Shown here piece by piece: positions 9,990-21,058 of a stretch of 64,000 nt of DNA. This stretch comes from Knufia peltigerae (Eukaryota > Ascomycota > Eurotiomycetes > Chaetothyriales > Trichomeriaceae). How positions within the stretch are numbered: position 1 is the first letter of the stretch; each line of letters starts with the position of its first letter. The position numbers were made by a program, and so were the translations under genes. The notes beneath the pieces are model-generated. The model saw only the letters and a list, made by a program, of their open reading frames with translations, made no database searches and was not told the DNA's origin. The stretch is from assembly GCA_030247855.1 (NCBI GenBank), contig JAPDRN010000068.1:124001-188000 (forward strand), given 5' to 3'.

Positions 9990-11603
9990 TCATCTTCCAC
10001 CTCCATCTCTGGCAAGGTCACCACCACCACCACCACCACCACCACCATTCAGCCGTTCTATTTCCTTTTCTCGCATTGTACTCAGCCGTCCATATGTCAA
10101 TGGTAACGCGCCCCTTGGTCTGTAGAAGCTAATCCCGTAGGCGAAAATGACAAAGATCGCCCAGGCAGCCGTGAGGTATGCCGTCTGTGGCGCCCGCATC
10201 GCCATGCCCTGAGCATAATCCACACTCAGACATATCGCAAAGAACCAATGTAGGACGGGTTTGAACAACAACAAAACAGCATTCGGCGGCGATCGGAGCG
10301 GTGCCATGACGGAACTGAACGACGACCAACTTGTGCTTCCGCAAGCTGAAGATTTCTGCCACGTGGCCTCGTCACGCAGCATGAGGACTTGGAGCTCGGC
10401 GCTGTGGAGGCCGATGGTGACGAGGGACTGGAGAACGACGTAGAGCAGGAGAATCCCGAAAAGATTGGATTCGGACACGTAGTCGGGGCCCAAGGTGCCG
10501 CCGCGGTTTTCGTACACCTCGTTGTGGACCTTGAAGAACTTGAGAAAGATGGTCATCGTGTTGGGATCCTCGTCGTCGTCGCCGTTGGTCGAGGTGGGAA
10601 AGAATACCCAGCTGCCACGCGGCTGATTGCGGATACCGTAGGGGATGAGCAGAGCCGTCCAGACCATGAATGCGAGGAACACAACCGTCACGATGGCAAG
10701 GGCAAGACGCACCCTAGGGTGCGAGGCGTAGGGAGACCGTCTCTTGTCGGAGCGCGAAGGTCTCGCTTCAGATGTCCCGGGTTGGGCAATCAGCTCATCA
10801 CCGCGCAATCCGAACGCTGCCAGAGTCGTGAGTGGACCCGAATCCCAACTGGCGAATGTCTGGCTTTGCAGACACCATATCGACAGAGCGCATTGAATTA
10901 GTATTGCGAAGCCCAGACCCAAAGGTCCAACACGACTGAAGTTTGCGTCGTGGCTATGTTTTTCCCATTCATCGGCCAATGATCCCAGAGCTTCCGCCCG
11001 GATCACATAAGTGTTGCGCACGACAACGACGGACGCAGCTCCGTAACAGAACGACAGTGTGATGAAATAAGCAATGTTGGCCAGGAGTCCGTTTGCAGGG
11101 GTTTCTTTGGCCACCGTGAGGAGACGGAGACTGCTATTGAAGTCGAGTCTACCTTCGTGGTAGAGTGCCCCTCTCAGTGAAAGACTATGTATCTGTTCGA
11201 ATGATGCTGGGTTAGAAGGTGAAAATCGCATTGGGCAGTTCGAGTAACCTCCAGAAATCAAATGGGTCTGCTCCAGGCGTAAGAGGGCACCGAGAACTGA
11301 GCCATATACAATACTTACATAGCCATTGATTTCCGTCACAATGAGCACTGCAAAGTCGATGCCGAGGGTGAGCAGCTCCAAGCCTACTGGTGAAAATGCA
11401 ATGACATCGTCTTCGCCGTTGAATCTGTGCGGTACAATGCAACCCAGGAGAAAGAAAATGACTCCAACCAAGACGCTGAAGCCTAAGCCAACCAAGCAAA
11501 CCTTCCTTGTACCTGAGCCCTTCTCGTATGTCACTTCAGTCGTCGTCTGCAATGCCTGTTGGCCGATATTTGTCATTTCATGATATTCGGCTTGTGAGTG
11601 CAT
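9990..11603 (-). CDS. Polytopic membrane protein of a fungal family of unknown function
   Basis: Exons on the minus strand are 11603-11319 and 11192-9990. The intron 11193-11318 runs GTAAGT...GAACAG, phase 0. The product is 495 residues. Reading through the intron would insert non-conserved sequence, whereas splicing joins EINGY to IHSLSLRGALYHEGRLDFNS, the most recognisable block of this fungal family (H-S-L-S-L-R-x-A-L-x-x-E-G-R-L-x-F-N). About seven or eight hydrophobic helices are seen, for example SVLVGVIFFLLGCIV, LLANIAYFITLSFCYGA, LALAIVTVVFLAFMVWTALLI and AWAIFVIFAYGISFY. The C-terminus ends in a Gly run encoded by an ACC microsatellite (plus strand, about 10020-10047), which probably varies in length between strains. 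No catalytic motif is seen. Confidence 0.82.
   Translation of the reverse strand: MHSQAEYHEMTNIGQQALQTTTEVTYEKGSGTRKVCLVGLGFSVLVGVIFFLLGCIVPHRFNGEDDVIAFSPVGLELLTLGIDFAVLIVTEINGYVSIVYGSVLGALLRLEQTHLISGGYSNCPMRFSPSNPASFEQIHSLSLRGALYHEGRLDFNSSLRLLTVAKETPANGLLANIAYFITLSFCYGAASVVVVRNTYVIRAEALGSLADEWEKHSHDANFSRVGPLGLGFAILIQCALSIWCLQSQTFASWDSGPLTTLAAFGLRGDELIAQPGTSEARPSRSDKRRSPYASHPRVRLALAIVTVVFLAFMVWTALLIPYGIRNQPRGSWVFFPTSTNGDDDEDPNTMTIFLKFFKVHNEVYENRGGTLGPDYVSESNLFGILLLYVVLQSLVTIGLHSAELQVLMLRDEATWQKSSACGSTSWSSFSSVMAPLRSPPNAVLLLFKPVLHWFFAICLSVDYAQGMAMRAPQTAYLTAAWAIFVIFAYGISFYRPRGALPLTYGRLSTMREKEIERLNGGGGGGGGGDLARDGGGR
10020..10047. repeat. ACC/GGT trinucleotide microsatellite
   Basis: About nine tandem ACC units lie inside the C-terminal coding region of the 9990-11603 membrane protein, where on the minus strand they encode a poly-Gly stretch. 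Length change would be in frame. Confidence 0.85.
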
Positions 11604-12342
11604 TGTTCTGGAGTCAAGGAGCCTGAATGATGGAATTTCATGGGGAGCCAGGCCGATGTATTCGTGAACTCTTCACGAGCGGACCACTCTTGTAAGTCCA
11701 AATTATGTGGGAAAGAAAGGTCCATGTAATCTGGTGCCTTCGAAAAGACCAATTCCGGAGTTGACTGTGCTAGCATTCAACATGATCTGGGGTCGAAGTG
11801 GGAAGCTAGCTGCTAGAGCGCCTCGGGAGGGATATCCCAGGGCAGACTTTCAAAATGTGGTGAGTACCCATGGTGATTTGGGAAGTAGGCGTCACACTTG
11901 TAGTACGTGGGTGACATCGCGTCTGCAGAAAGACCAGGGTTGTGAAACCTGTGCCAAAGACCATTCGAAGCTTATGAGCCGGAAATGATACACGATCGTA
12001 CTCGCAGAGTGGGTGGCCTTCACCTTGTTCTTCGTTTTGAGCCTCACCGGTTTTAATTCTGTATCGACATTCGACAATTGTCGGAGACCCTAAAACACGA
12101 GATGCCGAGTACATGGCGACAATTTGTCCTACGCTCTTAGAGGGCTGTATTGGCCTTGGATGAGGTAAGGAAGAATTGCATGATCCTATTCATGCTTCAC
12201 CGTATAGAAATGTACTGTAGCCGCCAAGACTCCCGATATGCAACTCCTCCGATTGGTTGCGCCCTCCAAAGCTCAATGACCTCCAGATTCATCGAGCAAC
12301 ACATACAATTGTACGAGCCTCTACTCCTCGACTCCCACCACA
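11604..12342. other. Divergent intergenic region
   Basis: This lies between two divergently transcribed genes (membrane protein minus, NDUFS6 plus). No further gene is supported; the short open frames on both strands look random. Confidence 0.4.
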
Positions 12343-13180
12343 ATGTCTTCCCTAGTCCCCTCGCTGCGGGCGAAAGTCCCTCGAATTCTATCACGAACAA
12401 CATGCCGTCCCATATCTGCCTCAGCTCGCCTCCTTCGCCAGGGTCCCGGTACAGGCGAGAACTTTCAACAAGCCAACGATCCCCAATCGCGGAAACTCAC
12501 TCCCAATGTATCAAAGACCGACGAAACCCCTGTGGACTCCATGGGTGCTTCAGATGCGCCGTTGCAAGAAATGGTTACTGATGGCGAGAGGGCAAGACAA
12601 TTACAAGCACCCAACAGAGCCAAACCCTGGTCTCGGAGCCAAATGCCCAGAGAGCTCGCAATGACAGGACCAAGATTTGAACAGACGATTATTGAATCCC
12701 AGGTAGGCATGCCGGTACGCGTAAAGAGATGGAGGAATGTACTGAGAAACATCTCATAGCCTGCTCCCTATGCCGCGATCGAGCTCATCCATAAACAACC
12801 CGTTCGATGGGTAGACGATAAACGGGTAGCATGTGACGGCGGTGGCGGTCCATTGGGACACCCAAAGATCTATATCAACGTGGACAAGCCACAAATCTGT
12901 TGGTGCACCTACTGCGGATTGCCATATGTAAGGAAGGACCCGGAGAAATCTCTTGTCGCATGGCATCCTTGCTAACAAAGAACAGGCTAAAAAGGAGCAC
13001 AAAAAACACCTCGAATCGCTACCGAGCACAACTTACCCATTAGCACCAACAGGCGATCCTATGGAAGTGCAGATGCCGGCTACCCCTAGTCAAAAGGGGG
13101 AGATCCAGGGGCAGTATCCTCATGTTAGAGGAGAGCATCTGGCCGAGTCTTTGGGTGAAACGACATTTGAGCAAAGATGA
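12343..13180 (+). CDS. NDUFS6: Mitochondrial complex I zinc-finger subunit (NDUFS6 type)
   Basis: Three exons, 12343-12702, 12760-12927 and 12986-13180, encode 240 residues; both introns are phase 0 and the second contains a GCTAAC branch site. The conserved C-terminal half reads ...HKQPVRWVDDKRVACDGG, GPLGHPKIYINVDKP and QICWCTYCGLPY, then AKKEHKKHLES. This gives a Cys...His...Cys-x-x-Cys zinc site (residues about 149, 158, 173 and 176), the CHCC pattern of NDUFS6 (13 kDa subunit) of NADH:ubiquinone oxidoreductase. The N-terminus (LRAKVPRILSRTTCRPISASARLLRQ) is Arg/Ser-rich and lacks acidic residues, typical of a matrix targeting presequence. Length beyond the usual 120-130 residues lies mostly N-terminal to the conserved domain. 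Confidence 0.93.
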
Positions 13181-13895
13181 TTTCTGACGAATGGGTGTAT
13201 TGTACATATTGCGGAACTGAGGTCTCAATAAAAGACTGGAGTTGTATGAGGTTGTGTGGCCTTGATACTGATCTTTCCACGACGGGAATTTCGCGGCCCA
13301 GCACAATGACACAGAACTTGCGACACAAAAGTGATCGCTACAGGTCGATCTATGAAGTCTGTGTTGCCTGACTCGATCTTGGCCGTTCGAAGATAGAGAT
13401 GAAAGAAGTCTCGTTACAAAGTCCTTGTCCTTTTCTGTTCTTACCGAGTTGATGTGCCAGGATGAGACCCGTCTGGGTTTTGCACTTGCTAACAACAAAC
13501 ATCTGCTGCTAACATACACTTAGATGGGACATATTTGAGCCGTGACTGGCTCGTTGATCATTGCCTGTAAACAGAAGGAGCAGAAGCAACATGATCTTGC
13601 TGCAAATAGGCCCTGACATCACACCAAGTCTCTCCCTGACGTTATGGACTATGATCAGACTTCCACCCGCCCATGTGTCATGCTTGTCAATCACCACGAT
13701 TCAACCATTTGTCTTGTATTCGCTCAAGTCCGTAGAGCCCGGCTTCCTCCGTTCAAAAGGTGGAAACTAACAAAAGAAACAAAGCAGAGGCGTAGCTACA
13801 CTTTTGTATCATCACTTTGGAGCAAGTGTATCTCGAGATCAACTTTCCCACTGGAATCTCAGGCATAGCTCTTTCCTCAGGAGTAAACACCAAAC
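13181..13895. other. Intergenic
   Basis: No supported gene is seen. Short frames on both strands lack protein-like features. Confidence 0.35.
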
Positions 13896-14543
13896 ATGCC
13901 TTACACTCGCGAAGCCGTCTGGGCTCCGAATGCGCCAAAGCCGAACGGGAAATATAGTCACGTCGTCAAATCGAAAAGTGGCATGGTATACCTAGCAGGA
14001 TGGATGGGTGACGATCCGGAAACAGGCAAGATTGTATCGGGGGGGATTGAGGCTCAAACGGTAGGTAGGCATTATTGACCACGTCTGACCACGTCTTACA
14101 AAGTCCCCTCCCCTCACTGACTTCCGTCGTCAAATGGAGTTGACTGTTTTCGAGAATGAGTGGGATGTTGACTGGTCCCCGAGTAGGAGCGTGTAATTCT
14201 CAACATCAAGGCCTGCCTTGAGGCTTGCGGGTTGACTTTTGACAATATCATCTCGAGAAGAATTTACATCATCCCAATGCAAGATTACAAAAAGGTCCTG
14301 GGTGTATGGGATAAGTATGTCACCATCGATGCATGACAACGCTTTCTTTCTTGCTCATAGCTGATGGGACAATTAGGTATTTCGAGGAGCCATATCCTGT
14401 ATCAACGCTGATTGGGGTACGTCGTCTATTCCCGAATATTGATCTCATGACACTTCACAGGATATATTGACTTGGTTGTACAGGTGACATCTCTCGCGAA
14501 AGAAGATGCTTTGGTAGAGATTGAAGTGGTGGCAGAACAATAG
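13896..14543 (+). CDS. RidA/YjgF/YER057c-UK114 family protein
   Basis: Four exons, 13896-14060, 14187-14314, 14377-14416 and 14484-14543, encode 130 residues, the normal RidA length. The third exon is only 40 bases. The fold signature is clear: HVVKSKSGMVYLAGWMGDDPETGKIVSGGIEAQT, then ERVILNIKACLEACGLTFDNIISRRIYI, and the C-terminal strand ALVEIEVVAEQ. RidA proteins hydrolyse reactive enamine/imine intermediates released by PLP enzymes, using an Arg near the last strand (usually P-x-R-S/T). Here that position reads Y-P-V-S-T-L-I-G-V, so the Arg appears to be replaced by Val. Deaminase activity is therefore doubtful, and the protein may belong to a non-canonical Rid subgroup. The next gene downstream is a YjbQ homologue on the same strand. 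Confidence 0.88.
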
Positions 14544-15005
14544 TTCCCTTCGTAAACGGAGGCATCTGAGGAACAGACAATTAGATCGATATTATCGACA
14601 AAGATCATGCTATTCAATGTCGTCTCCTGTGCCTTGACTCTGCTTGGTGTTTGTAAGTCGTATATCTACGGCAAATTGTTCAAAAAGCGGCGATATAGTG
14701 GGGAGTGCCTCAAGTGGACATTCTGACGTATGTTAGTTTTGTCCATGTGAACCACATCAACTTTTTATTTAATCGATATGCCTACGACGACGACGACGAG
14801 TCTTACCGATTCGAAATACTTTACCGTCACTTGCGTCTTCATACTGCTACTCGCTTTGTTCCCCGGTCTACCACAGTTTCTCGTCGGACTACCACTCTGC
14901 GCCTTGAACCTAGCCTTTTCAGCAACAACCCGTCAATCCTCTTCTTCATCTTCATCATCGTCGCCCATCGTCAGTTGTCCTTTGAATAGCCTCAACAACG
15001 ACAAC
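14544..15005. other. Short intergenic region / possible 5' extension of the YjbQ gene
   Basis: From 14778 an ATG-initiated frame runs without stop into the YjbQ coding sequence. It contains a hydrophobic helix and a Ser run encoded by TCT/TCA/TCG repeats. It may be 5' UTR or a real N-terminal extension. Confidence 0.4.
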
Positions 15006-15543
15006 ATGTCTACTTCTTGGTTCCAAAAGACCTTCACCCTACCCTCCAAGTCCAGAGGCTCGTACCTGATCACCGACCATGTCGAGTCCTCTCTGCCCGA
15101 GATCAAGGACTACAAAGTCGGCATCCTGAACCTCTTCATCCAACACACGTCGTGTGCTCTGTCGTTGAATGAAAACTGGGATTCCGACGTGAGGGAGGAC
15201 ATGAGCGACGCCCTGGACAGAATTGCTCCTGAGGATCGAAAGGGTAACCTTTACCGACACTCTGCCGAAGGTTTGGATGATATGCCGGTGCGTTCCAAAT
15301 CATACACCTTCCCGACTTGAGAGATAGAGACGGCGCGCCCCTTGTTCGTGACTTGTTCAGTTAACAGCTAACTGTCATCCATAGGCACATATAAAATCAG
15401 CATTGGTGGGGGCGAGTGTGACGATCCCCATCACCGACGGTACATTGAACACTGGCACGTGGCAAGGGATTTGGTATCTAGAATTTCGGGCTTCGAAACA
15501 CACGAGGAAAGTGGTTGCCACGATTCAAGGAGAGAAACGATGA
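15006..15543 (+). CDS. YjbQ/UPF0047 family protein
   Basis: Exons 15006-15287 and 15385-15543 (intron GTGCGT...CATAG, phase 0) give 146 residues, matching the 130-145 of this family. Conserved blocks: TLPSKSRGSYLITDHV, GILNLFIQHTSCALSLNEN, the acidic DVREDMSDALDRIAP, NLYRHSAEGLDDMPAHIKSALVG, and a C-terminal LNTGTWQGIWYLEFR. The His residues in IQHTS, YRHSAEG and AHIK form the presumed metal or active site. Bacterial YjbQ has weak thiamine phosphate synthase activity, but the true role is unsettled. ATG 15006 was chosen because the family starts here (W-F-Q-K-T-F-T-L). An upstream in-frame ATG at 14778 would add 76 residues with a membrane anchor (FTVTCVFILLLALFPGL) and poly-Ser. Confidence 0.9.
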
Positions 15544-16070
15544 GAAGAGGCACAGTCGTCCTCGACTTCTCCAAAGTTGGTATTGCAGAATCACAATGTC
15601 TAGCTAGAATCAGCTAGAAAATCAAAAATAATCCCGACTTGAGAAGGAAATCGGCTTTCTTTGAAACAAAAAAAAGGAGAGGAAATGAGTTGACATGTTA
15701 TTATTGTCCTGGGCAAAGGGGGGCAAGGGGGGCAGAAGAAGAGGGGAAAGGTTATACAATACACGTTGTGTTTCTTCTCTTTTGTTTTTGGTTGGCTGTC
15801 CATCACATAAGCCCATGTGATTTCACTCTGAGCCATCATTGAAGGGTCTTGGTGATTGTTGAGGAAAGATTCACGGGATCAATTGATGGTCGAGTGTTTG
15901 TTTGCGAGGCTGGCCAGCGTGCGAATTCATCTACACTGCCCGACAGACTGGTATATGTACATCCTCAAGCCTCAGCCAAGATAACCCAGATCAGAGATAG
16001 CCTTATCGCCCGTTTCTACCCTGCGCCGGATAGTAGGTATGCGGAAATGATGTACAGTACTGTCTATCCA
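15544..16070. other. Convergent 3' intergenic region
   Basis: This lies between the 3' ends of two convergent genes. It holds an A-rich tract near 15665 and G-rich runs near 15718-15735; no gene is seen. Confidence 0.4.
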
Positions 16071-16974
16071 TCATTTCTTGACTTGTGACCGCTTCCCACT
16101 CCAGACCAGCCATGCCATTACCATGCAGCCCTTGACGCCCGTGGCAATCCACAGTGCCCCAGAGTAACCTATCGACGTCTTGATCAAAGCTCCAGACACC
16201 GTCGCCCCGCAGAACAAAAAGACCGCTCCCAATGCCCGCCTGTTTCGATCCGGATCCTGGAGTAGTCCCGCCGTCAACAGGTCCGGGTCGCTCATCAGAT
16301 CACAAAACAGGCTCGTCAAGACCACTGTCGGCAAGGCATTGTACTTGAGCATCCGGCTTGCGACGATTTGCCCTGCACTCTGGAATGCCAGCAGGGCGAT
16401 CGGACAGAGTTCGTACCAAGGGAACCTGCCTCGTCCGTCCACGGTCTCGGCGAGTTCTGTCTTTGCAACTACGTCCCCAGATATCAACGACGCCGTGATG
16501 ATCATGAACATGGTCTGAATGAGGAAGGATGAGGTGATGACCCATCGTCTGAGCGGTCCGAGGTGTCGATGGAATCTGGAGAAGAACAATGCGCCGAGAC
16601 AAAATGACAGGATGGCGACCAAGGATTTCGTCCAAGTGTACTTTGGGATCGTGCTGGGTAAATCGCTGACTCCGAGACCGGCAAAGATAGTGTTACCTGT
16701 CCCACGGGGGTTAGTCGAGCACTGGACGACGTGAAACATTTGGTGGGAATATACCAGTTTGCATCCCAACGAAACAGTCCCAGGTGTTGAAGGCTATAGA
16801 GTCAACCATTCCCGTCGTGAAGAAACATGCCAGCAGGATCGTGTCCGCCCACGCCGGGTCGATATCCTGCGCGAACCGCAATCGCAACCTCGTCGTCCAA
16901 GGTAGACTGTCGAGTGGTAACTCCTTCGAGGGCTCCATGGTCTGGGGAACATCCCCCGACAGAGGAGTGTCCAT
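16071..16974 (-). CDS. DUF1275 (YoaK-type) membrane protein
   Basis: Exons on the minus strand are 16974-16755 and 16696-16071 (intron GTATAT...GACAG, phase 1), encoding 281 residues. The splice recreates the DUF1275 hallmark: TGMVDSIAFNTWDCFVGMQTGNTIFAGLGV, where D-x-x-x-F and M-T/Q-T-G-N are conserved. About six hydrophobic helices follow, for example SLVAILSFCLGALFFSRF, VITSSFLIQTMFMIITASLI and PIALLAFQSAGQIVASRML, with a conserved-looking PTVVLTSLFCDLMSDP. Members are widespread in fungi and bacteria, and a transporter role is presumed but unproven. The N-terminal 35 residues are polar and cytosolic-looking. Confidence 0.88.
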
Positions 16975-17711
16975 GTTTCTTTGATCACTTTCGGGATATG
17001 AAGGTGTTGTGATCTGAAGGTGACGAGATTTTCACAAGGATAAGGAGAAGGAAAGATCCTCTCACCTGGCGGTGTCCATTATTGATAAGTTCTAATATGT
17101 TACTTTTTGGGTGTACCTCAATTTTTCTTTTCTTTCATGTGCAATGGCGCAAGGCCATGTCCGACGGACTAACATCAGCCTCTTTTTATCGGCGACTCCA
17201 TCGCCACGAAGAAAAATGGCATTTGATAGGAAAAGGTGATTATCGTGAGCTCCAGCCTTGTCGAATGAGAGATTAAAAGCCTTGTCTTCGGTAAAACGTT
17301 TCACCTTCCGCTCGCTTTAGCCTTTAATCTGTACCCTGCGGATAATGGACTTGTAGCCATTTCACATTGCACTCATTTCTCCACGCGTTAACAATTTTCC
17401 CACGTCAAATGTTTATCAGTATTGCTTAATTCGGTCCTTGGTATCCGTTACGAGCACGGTTTCATACGGTCACAACACAGTCCGAGAATCGGGGCCACTT
17501 GTGGTACACTGAGAGGTGTTCGTTGCGATTGATGTTGTCGACGACTTACATGCCCTTGTCCACGGTGTGAAGAAAGGACTACCTTGACGAGACCATCGTG
17601 CAAGTCACAATTGATCACAACTACTAACCACAAGTCACTTCCCATTTAGCCTATTGTCTACACTTCTTTCGTTTTCTTCATAGGAGTTACAGAGGGAGAC
17701 GGAGGGAGAAG
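16975..17711. other. Divergent intergenic region
   Basis: Shared upstream DNA of the DUF1275 gene (minus) and the MPP6-like gene (plus). No gene is seen. The last 70 bases before the MPP6 start are CT-rich. Confidence 0.4.
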
Positions 17712-18643
17712 ATGGCAGGATTCAGCACTCCCAGCGCGCAGGCGCAACATCCTCCAAAGTCAATGTCGTCTCGTTTGCTAAACATGAAGGTAAGGTTCTC
17801 GAAAAATACTCTACCGTGACCGTCCCATGCAGATCGGAGACTGACCCAGCTTGCCTTCATGAACAGTTTATGCAACGTGCAGCAGCATCTACTTCTTCAT
17901 CACCGGTCGCAGCAACACCATCATCATCAGCTCCGGGAGATTATCAACCCTCAAAACGACGTCGGTTTGACCTCGAATCGTTTTCTGCTTCGTCGACACC
18001 TGGAACGCCCCAGGCACCCACAACGTCAGAACCACAGATTTCCACATTCGGGCAATCAAGAGGAGGTACAAGTACGTTCGACCGTGGGGAAGGCGCAGAC
18101 ACAGAATGGGTTCTCGATCTGAAGATGTCATTTCCTGATGCGAACCAGAAAAACGGTGACAGTGTGAATGGAACTCGATTTGGCCGACTACCACAAGACA
18201 ATGATGGAGATGCCGATTCCGACGAGGAAGATATTTGGAGCAACAGACCTTCCGGACGACAAACCTACGGCTCGTTCAAGACGAAACGCAAATCAAGACC
18301 ACAGGCGAAAAGAGATGTCGATGGCGGTGAGGAATCCCCATCAGAAGAAGAGGAAGATGGAGAGGAACATGACCATTCGAAGCATCGCACACCCACAAGA
18401 AATCGGAAAAGGAGGTCCTCCTCCAATGGTGCTGATTCCGATGAAGAAATGAGACAAGTACGGAGAGCCATTGAAACAAAGCATCGCAACATGTCGGGCC
18501 AAGGGCAAACACCTCGAGCGTCTCCCGCTGGAACTGGGTGGAATTCTCGTTTGCCCATAACCGGAGGCGGGGTTCACGGACAAAAAAGGCGACGGGATGA
18601 TGGAAACTACAAAGCTCACAAGAAGGCCAGGAAGACGATATGA
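17712..18643 (+). CDS. MPP6: MPP6-family nuclear exosome cofactor
   Basis: Exon 1, 17712-17789, and exon 2, 17867-18643, are joined by a phase-0 intron (GTAAGG...GAACAG); product 284 residues. The splice creates the MPP6 signature SSRLLNMKFMQRA, which in yeast and human proteins anchors MPP6 on the exosome subunit Rrp40 and recruits the Mtr4 helicase. The rest is low complexity: a Ser/Pro/Ala-rich stretch, a basic patch (PSKRRRFDL), the block TEWVLDLKMSF, acidic segments (DSDEED, SEEEEDGEE), and a Lys/Arg-rich tail (GQKRRRDD, HKKARKTI) suited to nuclear localisation and RNA binding. The WVLDL block is also typical of fungal family members. Without the short first exon the signature would be lost, which fixes the start. 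Confidence 0.88.
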
Positions 18644-19317
18644 AGTGAAGGAAACCAGGTAAAAGTGCCGATTGTGACTGTTGTCTCTGCGGAGGACTAC
18701 GAGTACTTCTGGCCTTTGCCTTGTTTTGCTAGAATTTGGTCTTGCGAGTCGGTGATATCTTACCTCGTTGAGGAGGTTTTTTTGCCTGCTTTGAACCAAT
18801 TTCCATCCTGCTGCCGAGATGAAAGTGAGGCTGGGTGAAACGGTCAAGGGTGCACGACGAGACGAGGCTTCGAATAGCGTTCTGCGCCCTGGATACATGT
18901 AGTACAGATACCTTTTCTTAATGGCGAGCGATTTTCCCTGCAGGCTTTTCGCAACGTTGCACATGTGGTCCCGTAGAACGATGCAAACAGGTCTCGACCC
19001 TTGGATGCGAGACAAGTAGTCTCACTTTCGGAGCGACCTCGACGATGCCATCAAGGTCTCAATACGCGTGGTCTTTTTCTGGTATTGTTGGCTCTAGATG
19101 TCCTCCCATGGATGTACTCCATGTCAGTGATTTTCCCACATCGCATGTAAGTGTGCATATTTTATACGTTCTCACCACTAGTACTCTCTTCCCAATCTAT
19201 ATTTTTTTTTATTTTTTTTTCATTTTCTCGAGGAAAAACGTTGTGTAATCCCTATATTCTCTACATGATGTACGTGTTTCTCTCTGTCTTCCGTGAGAAA
19301 GGGGCTAGATTCTCAAC
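18644..19317. other. Convergent 3' intergenic region
   Basis: No gene is seen. A T-rich tract at 19199-19228 probably belongs to the 3' flank. Confidence 0.4.
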
Positions 19318-21058
19318 TCAACCCCCATAAAGTCTGTTCAACCACTCTGCATTCGCGGCCGCCCTTTTTTGTAGCCTCGCAGCCTCCTTGATATCATTCA
19401 TGTACCATTCTGCCCGCCTCCTTTGTCTTTCCAGGTCCCTTTTGTCGTCGCGGTCATCACCGTATCCACCGAACCCATCAACGGTGAAGTAGTGACGATT
19501 CTGACCACGGCCATGACCATCCCTACATCGACCTCGGCGCTCTTCTTCCTCGCCATCCCTGAACGCGTAGACGCGAATCTCGGAAGTTCCGTCGTCATAC
19601 TCAATCTCCTTTTCTCGAATCTGAATCTTCTCGTCGCCGCCGCCAGCAGGGTGTCGCCGTCGTCGTCGTCCCCAGCCTCGTTCTCCCCCGTGGTCTCGTG
19701 TAGTAGTTGGCCACCACCACCACCATGTTGTCCTCCAATCTTCCGATCGATCACGGTGATCACGTCTGCAATCTCCCCAATAGTGGTGGCGAGCCGGTGT
19801 CCGTCTCCGTGGCCATGTCCATTCTTCGTGTTCCCTCTCCTCCTCATTGTTGTCGTCGCCGTCGTACGTTGTAATCCGGCCGCTTGAATTCGTTGACGAC
19901 CGGCTCCGTCCGCGCGTCGAGAGTGACCTTGACCTTTCTCTTGTCCTTCCTCGACCACGAGATCGACCTCGACTCCTATTTCGACTTCGACCTCGATCTC
20001 GACTTTGACTTCGACCTCGTCCTCGTCTTCGATCCATCTCGTGGTCGCGATAGACGTACTCATAATCATCCTCGTCCTCGTCCTTGTCAACGTCTTGATT
20101 TCTTCGCCGCCACTCTCTGTCGGCCTTTTCGCGCTCACACCTTCCACACGCCTGGGGGTATTCTCCGTGCCTGCACATGCGTATTCCCCTCCTCCCTCCT
20201 CTGGGGTCGGCGAGGTCGTAGTAAACGGCCCTCCCCGTTCGATCGTGCCCATGCACGAGGTTCATGCATTGTCGGCGGCCATTGTCGGGGTTGCGAGTTC
20301 TGGCCTCGTAACGATCCATTTTCCTCCGACTATCTCTGCTTTTGTTTCTGGTCCTGGTGCCGTTTCGACCTCTGCAATCACTCGAAAAGCGTTCATGTTA
20401 GCACATTTCTTTTTTCCCCCTCGAGCTGAAGGTGCGTCACGTTTCGATTTGGTCACTTTGACTTTTGTTTGGTTGACATGACAGACCATTCGAAACGCAC
20501 GACCCAACCAAAAACAAAGAGGCAGAAACTCGAGCGCAAAAACACAAGTTAACATGCCACAATCACAGTCACACACCTTCCACCCACAGCGTGATGGTTC
20601 TCTTCTTCTCCGCTCCACTCTCGACCATTCCCGTGCTCGGTCCCGATATCTAGTTGGTTCTTTCCCGTCCCGATGTTGCATTGCCTTCTCGTGAAAGCGA
20701 CCACAGCGCCAAAAGCAGCCAAGGAAATAGAACGGACAACGTCCAACAATAACAAAGATGGGGATGAGCAGTGCTTTTCTGAATTGGACGGTGCTGACCT
20801 TCTCTCTCGACTTCTTTGTCTACCCCTCCCTCTTTCTTCGACGGTGTGGCGAGCAGATGTTGTCGATGACGGTGAGCGTCCTTTCTTTCCTTTTCGCAAG
20901 CCCCCCAGAAATCGTACCGTGTGACCCTTGAAGTTTGGTTTGGAGTTCGGACGTGCCGGGTAGACACGTCGGTATCCGTTGCTGTCGATGTCAGAGCCCG
21001 AGTCGAAGGCCGTTGGCATTGCTTGCTTTTCGTGGCCGTCGTCGTTTCGTTCTGGCAA
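19318..21058 (-). CDS. Arg-rich/RS-like low-complexity protein (5' exon tentative)
   Basis: The main exon runs 20371-19318 on the minus strand. It has a good acceptor (TTGCAG at 20374-20372) with a GCTAAC branch site about 30 bases upstream, and the frame is open from the acceptor, so ATG 20319 is probably internal. A matching phase-2 donor (AG/GTGTGT at 20576) would join it to an open frame starting at ATG 21058, giving about 511 residues; this 5' half is tentative. The protein is dominated by Arg with Asp/Glu/Ser (RGRSQSRDRGRSRNRSRGR, RERSRSLS), a run of five Trp, and a Cys-containing block (CRHGEYPQACGRCERE) that looks conserved. RS-type sequence suggests an RNA-associated nuclear role, but I recognise no domain. 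Confidence 0.55.

Noticed and set aside
19423..20481. Long plus-strand frames rich in Phe/Asp/Leu or Val/Ser
   Set aside because: They are the complement of Arg/Ser/Glu-rich codons of the minus-strand gene, which has a splice acceptor with branch site and better composition.
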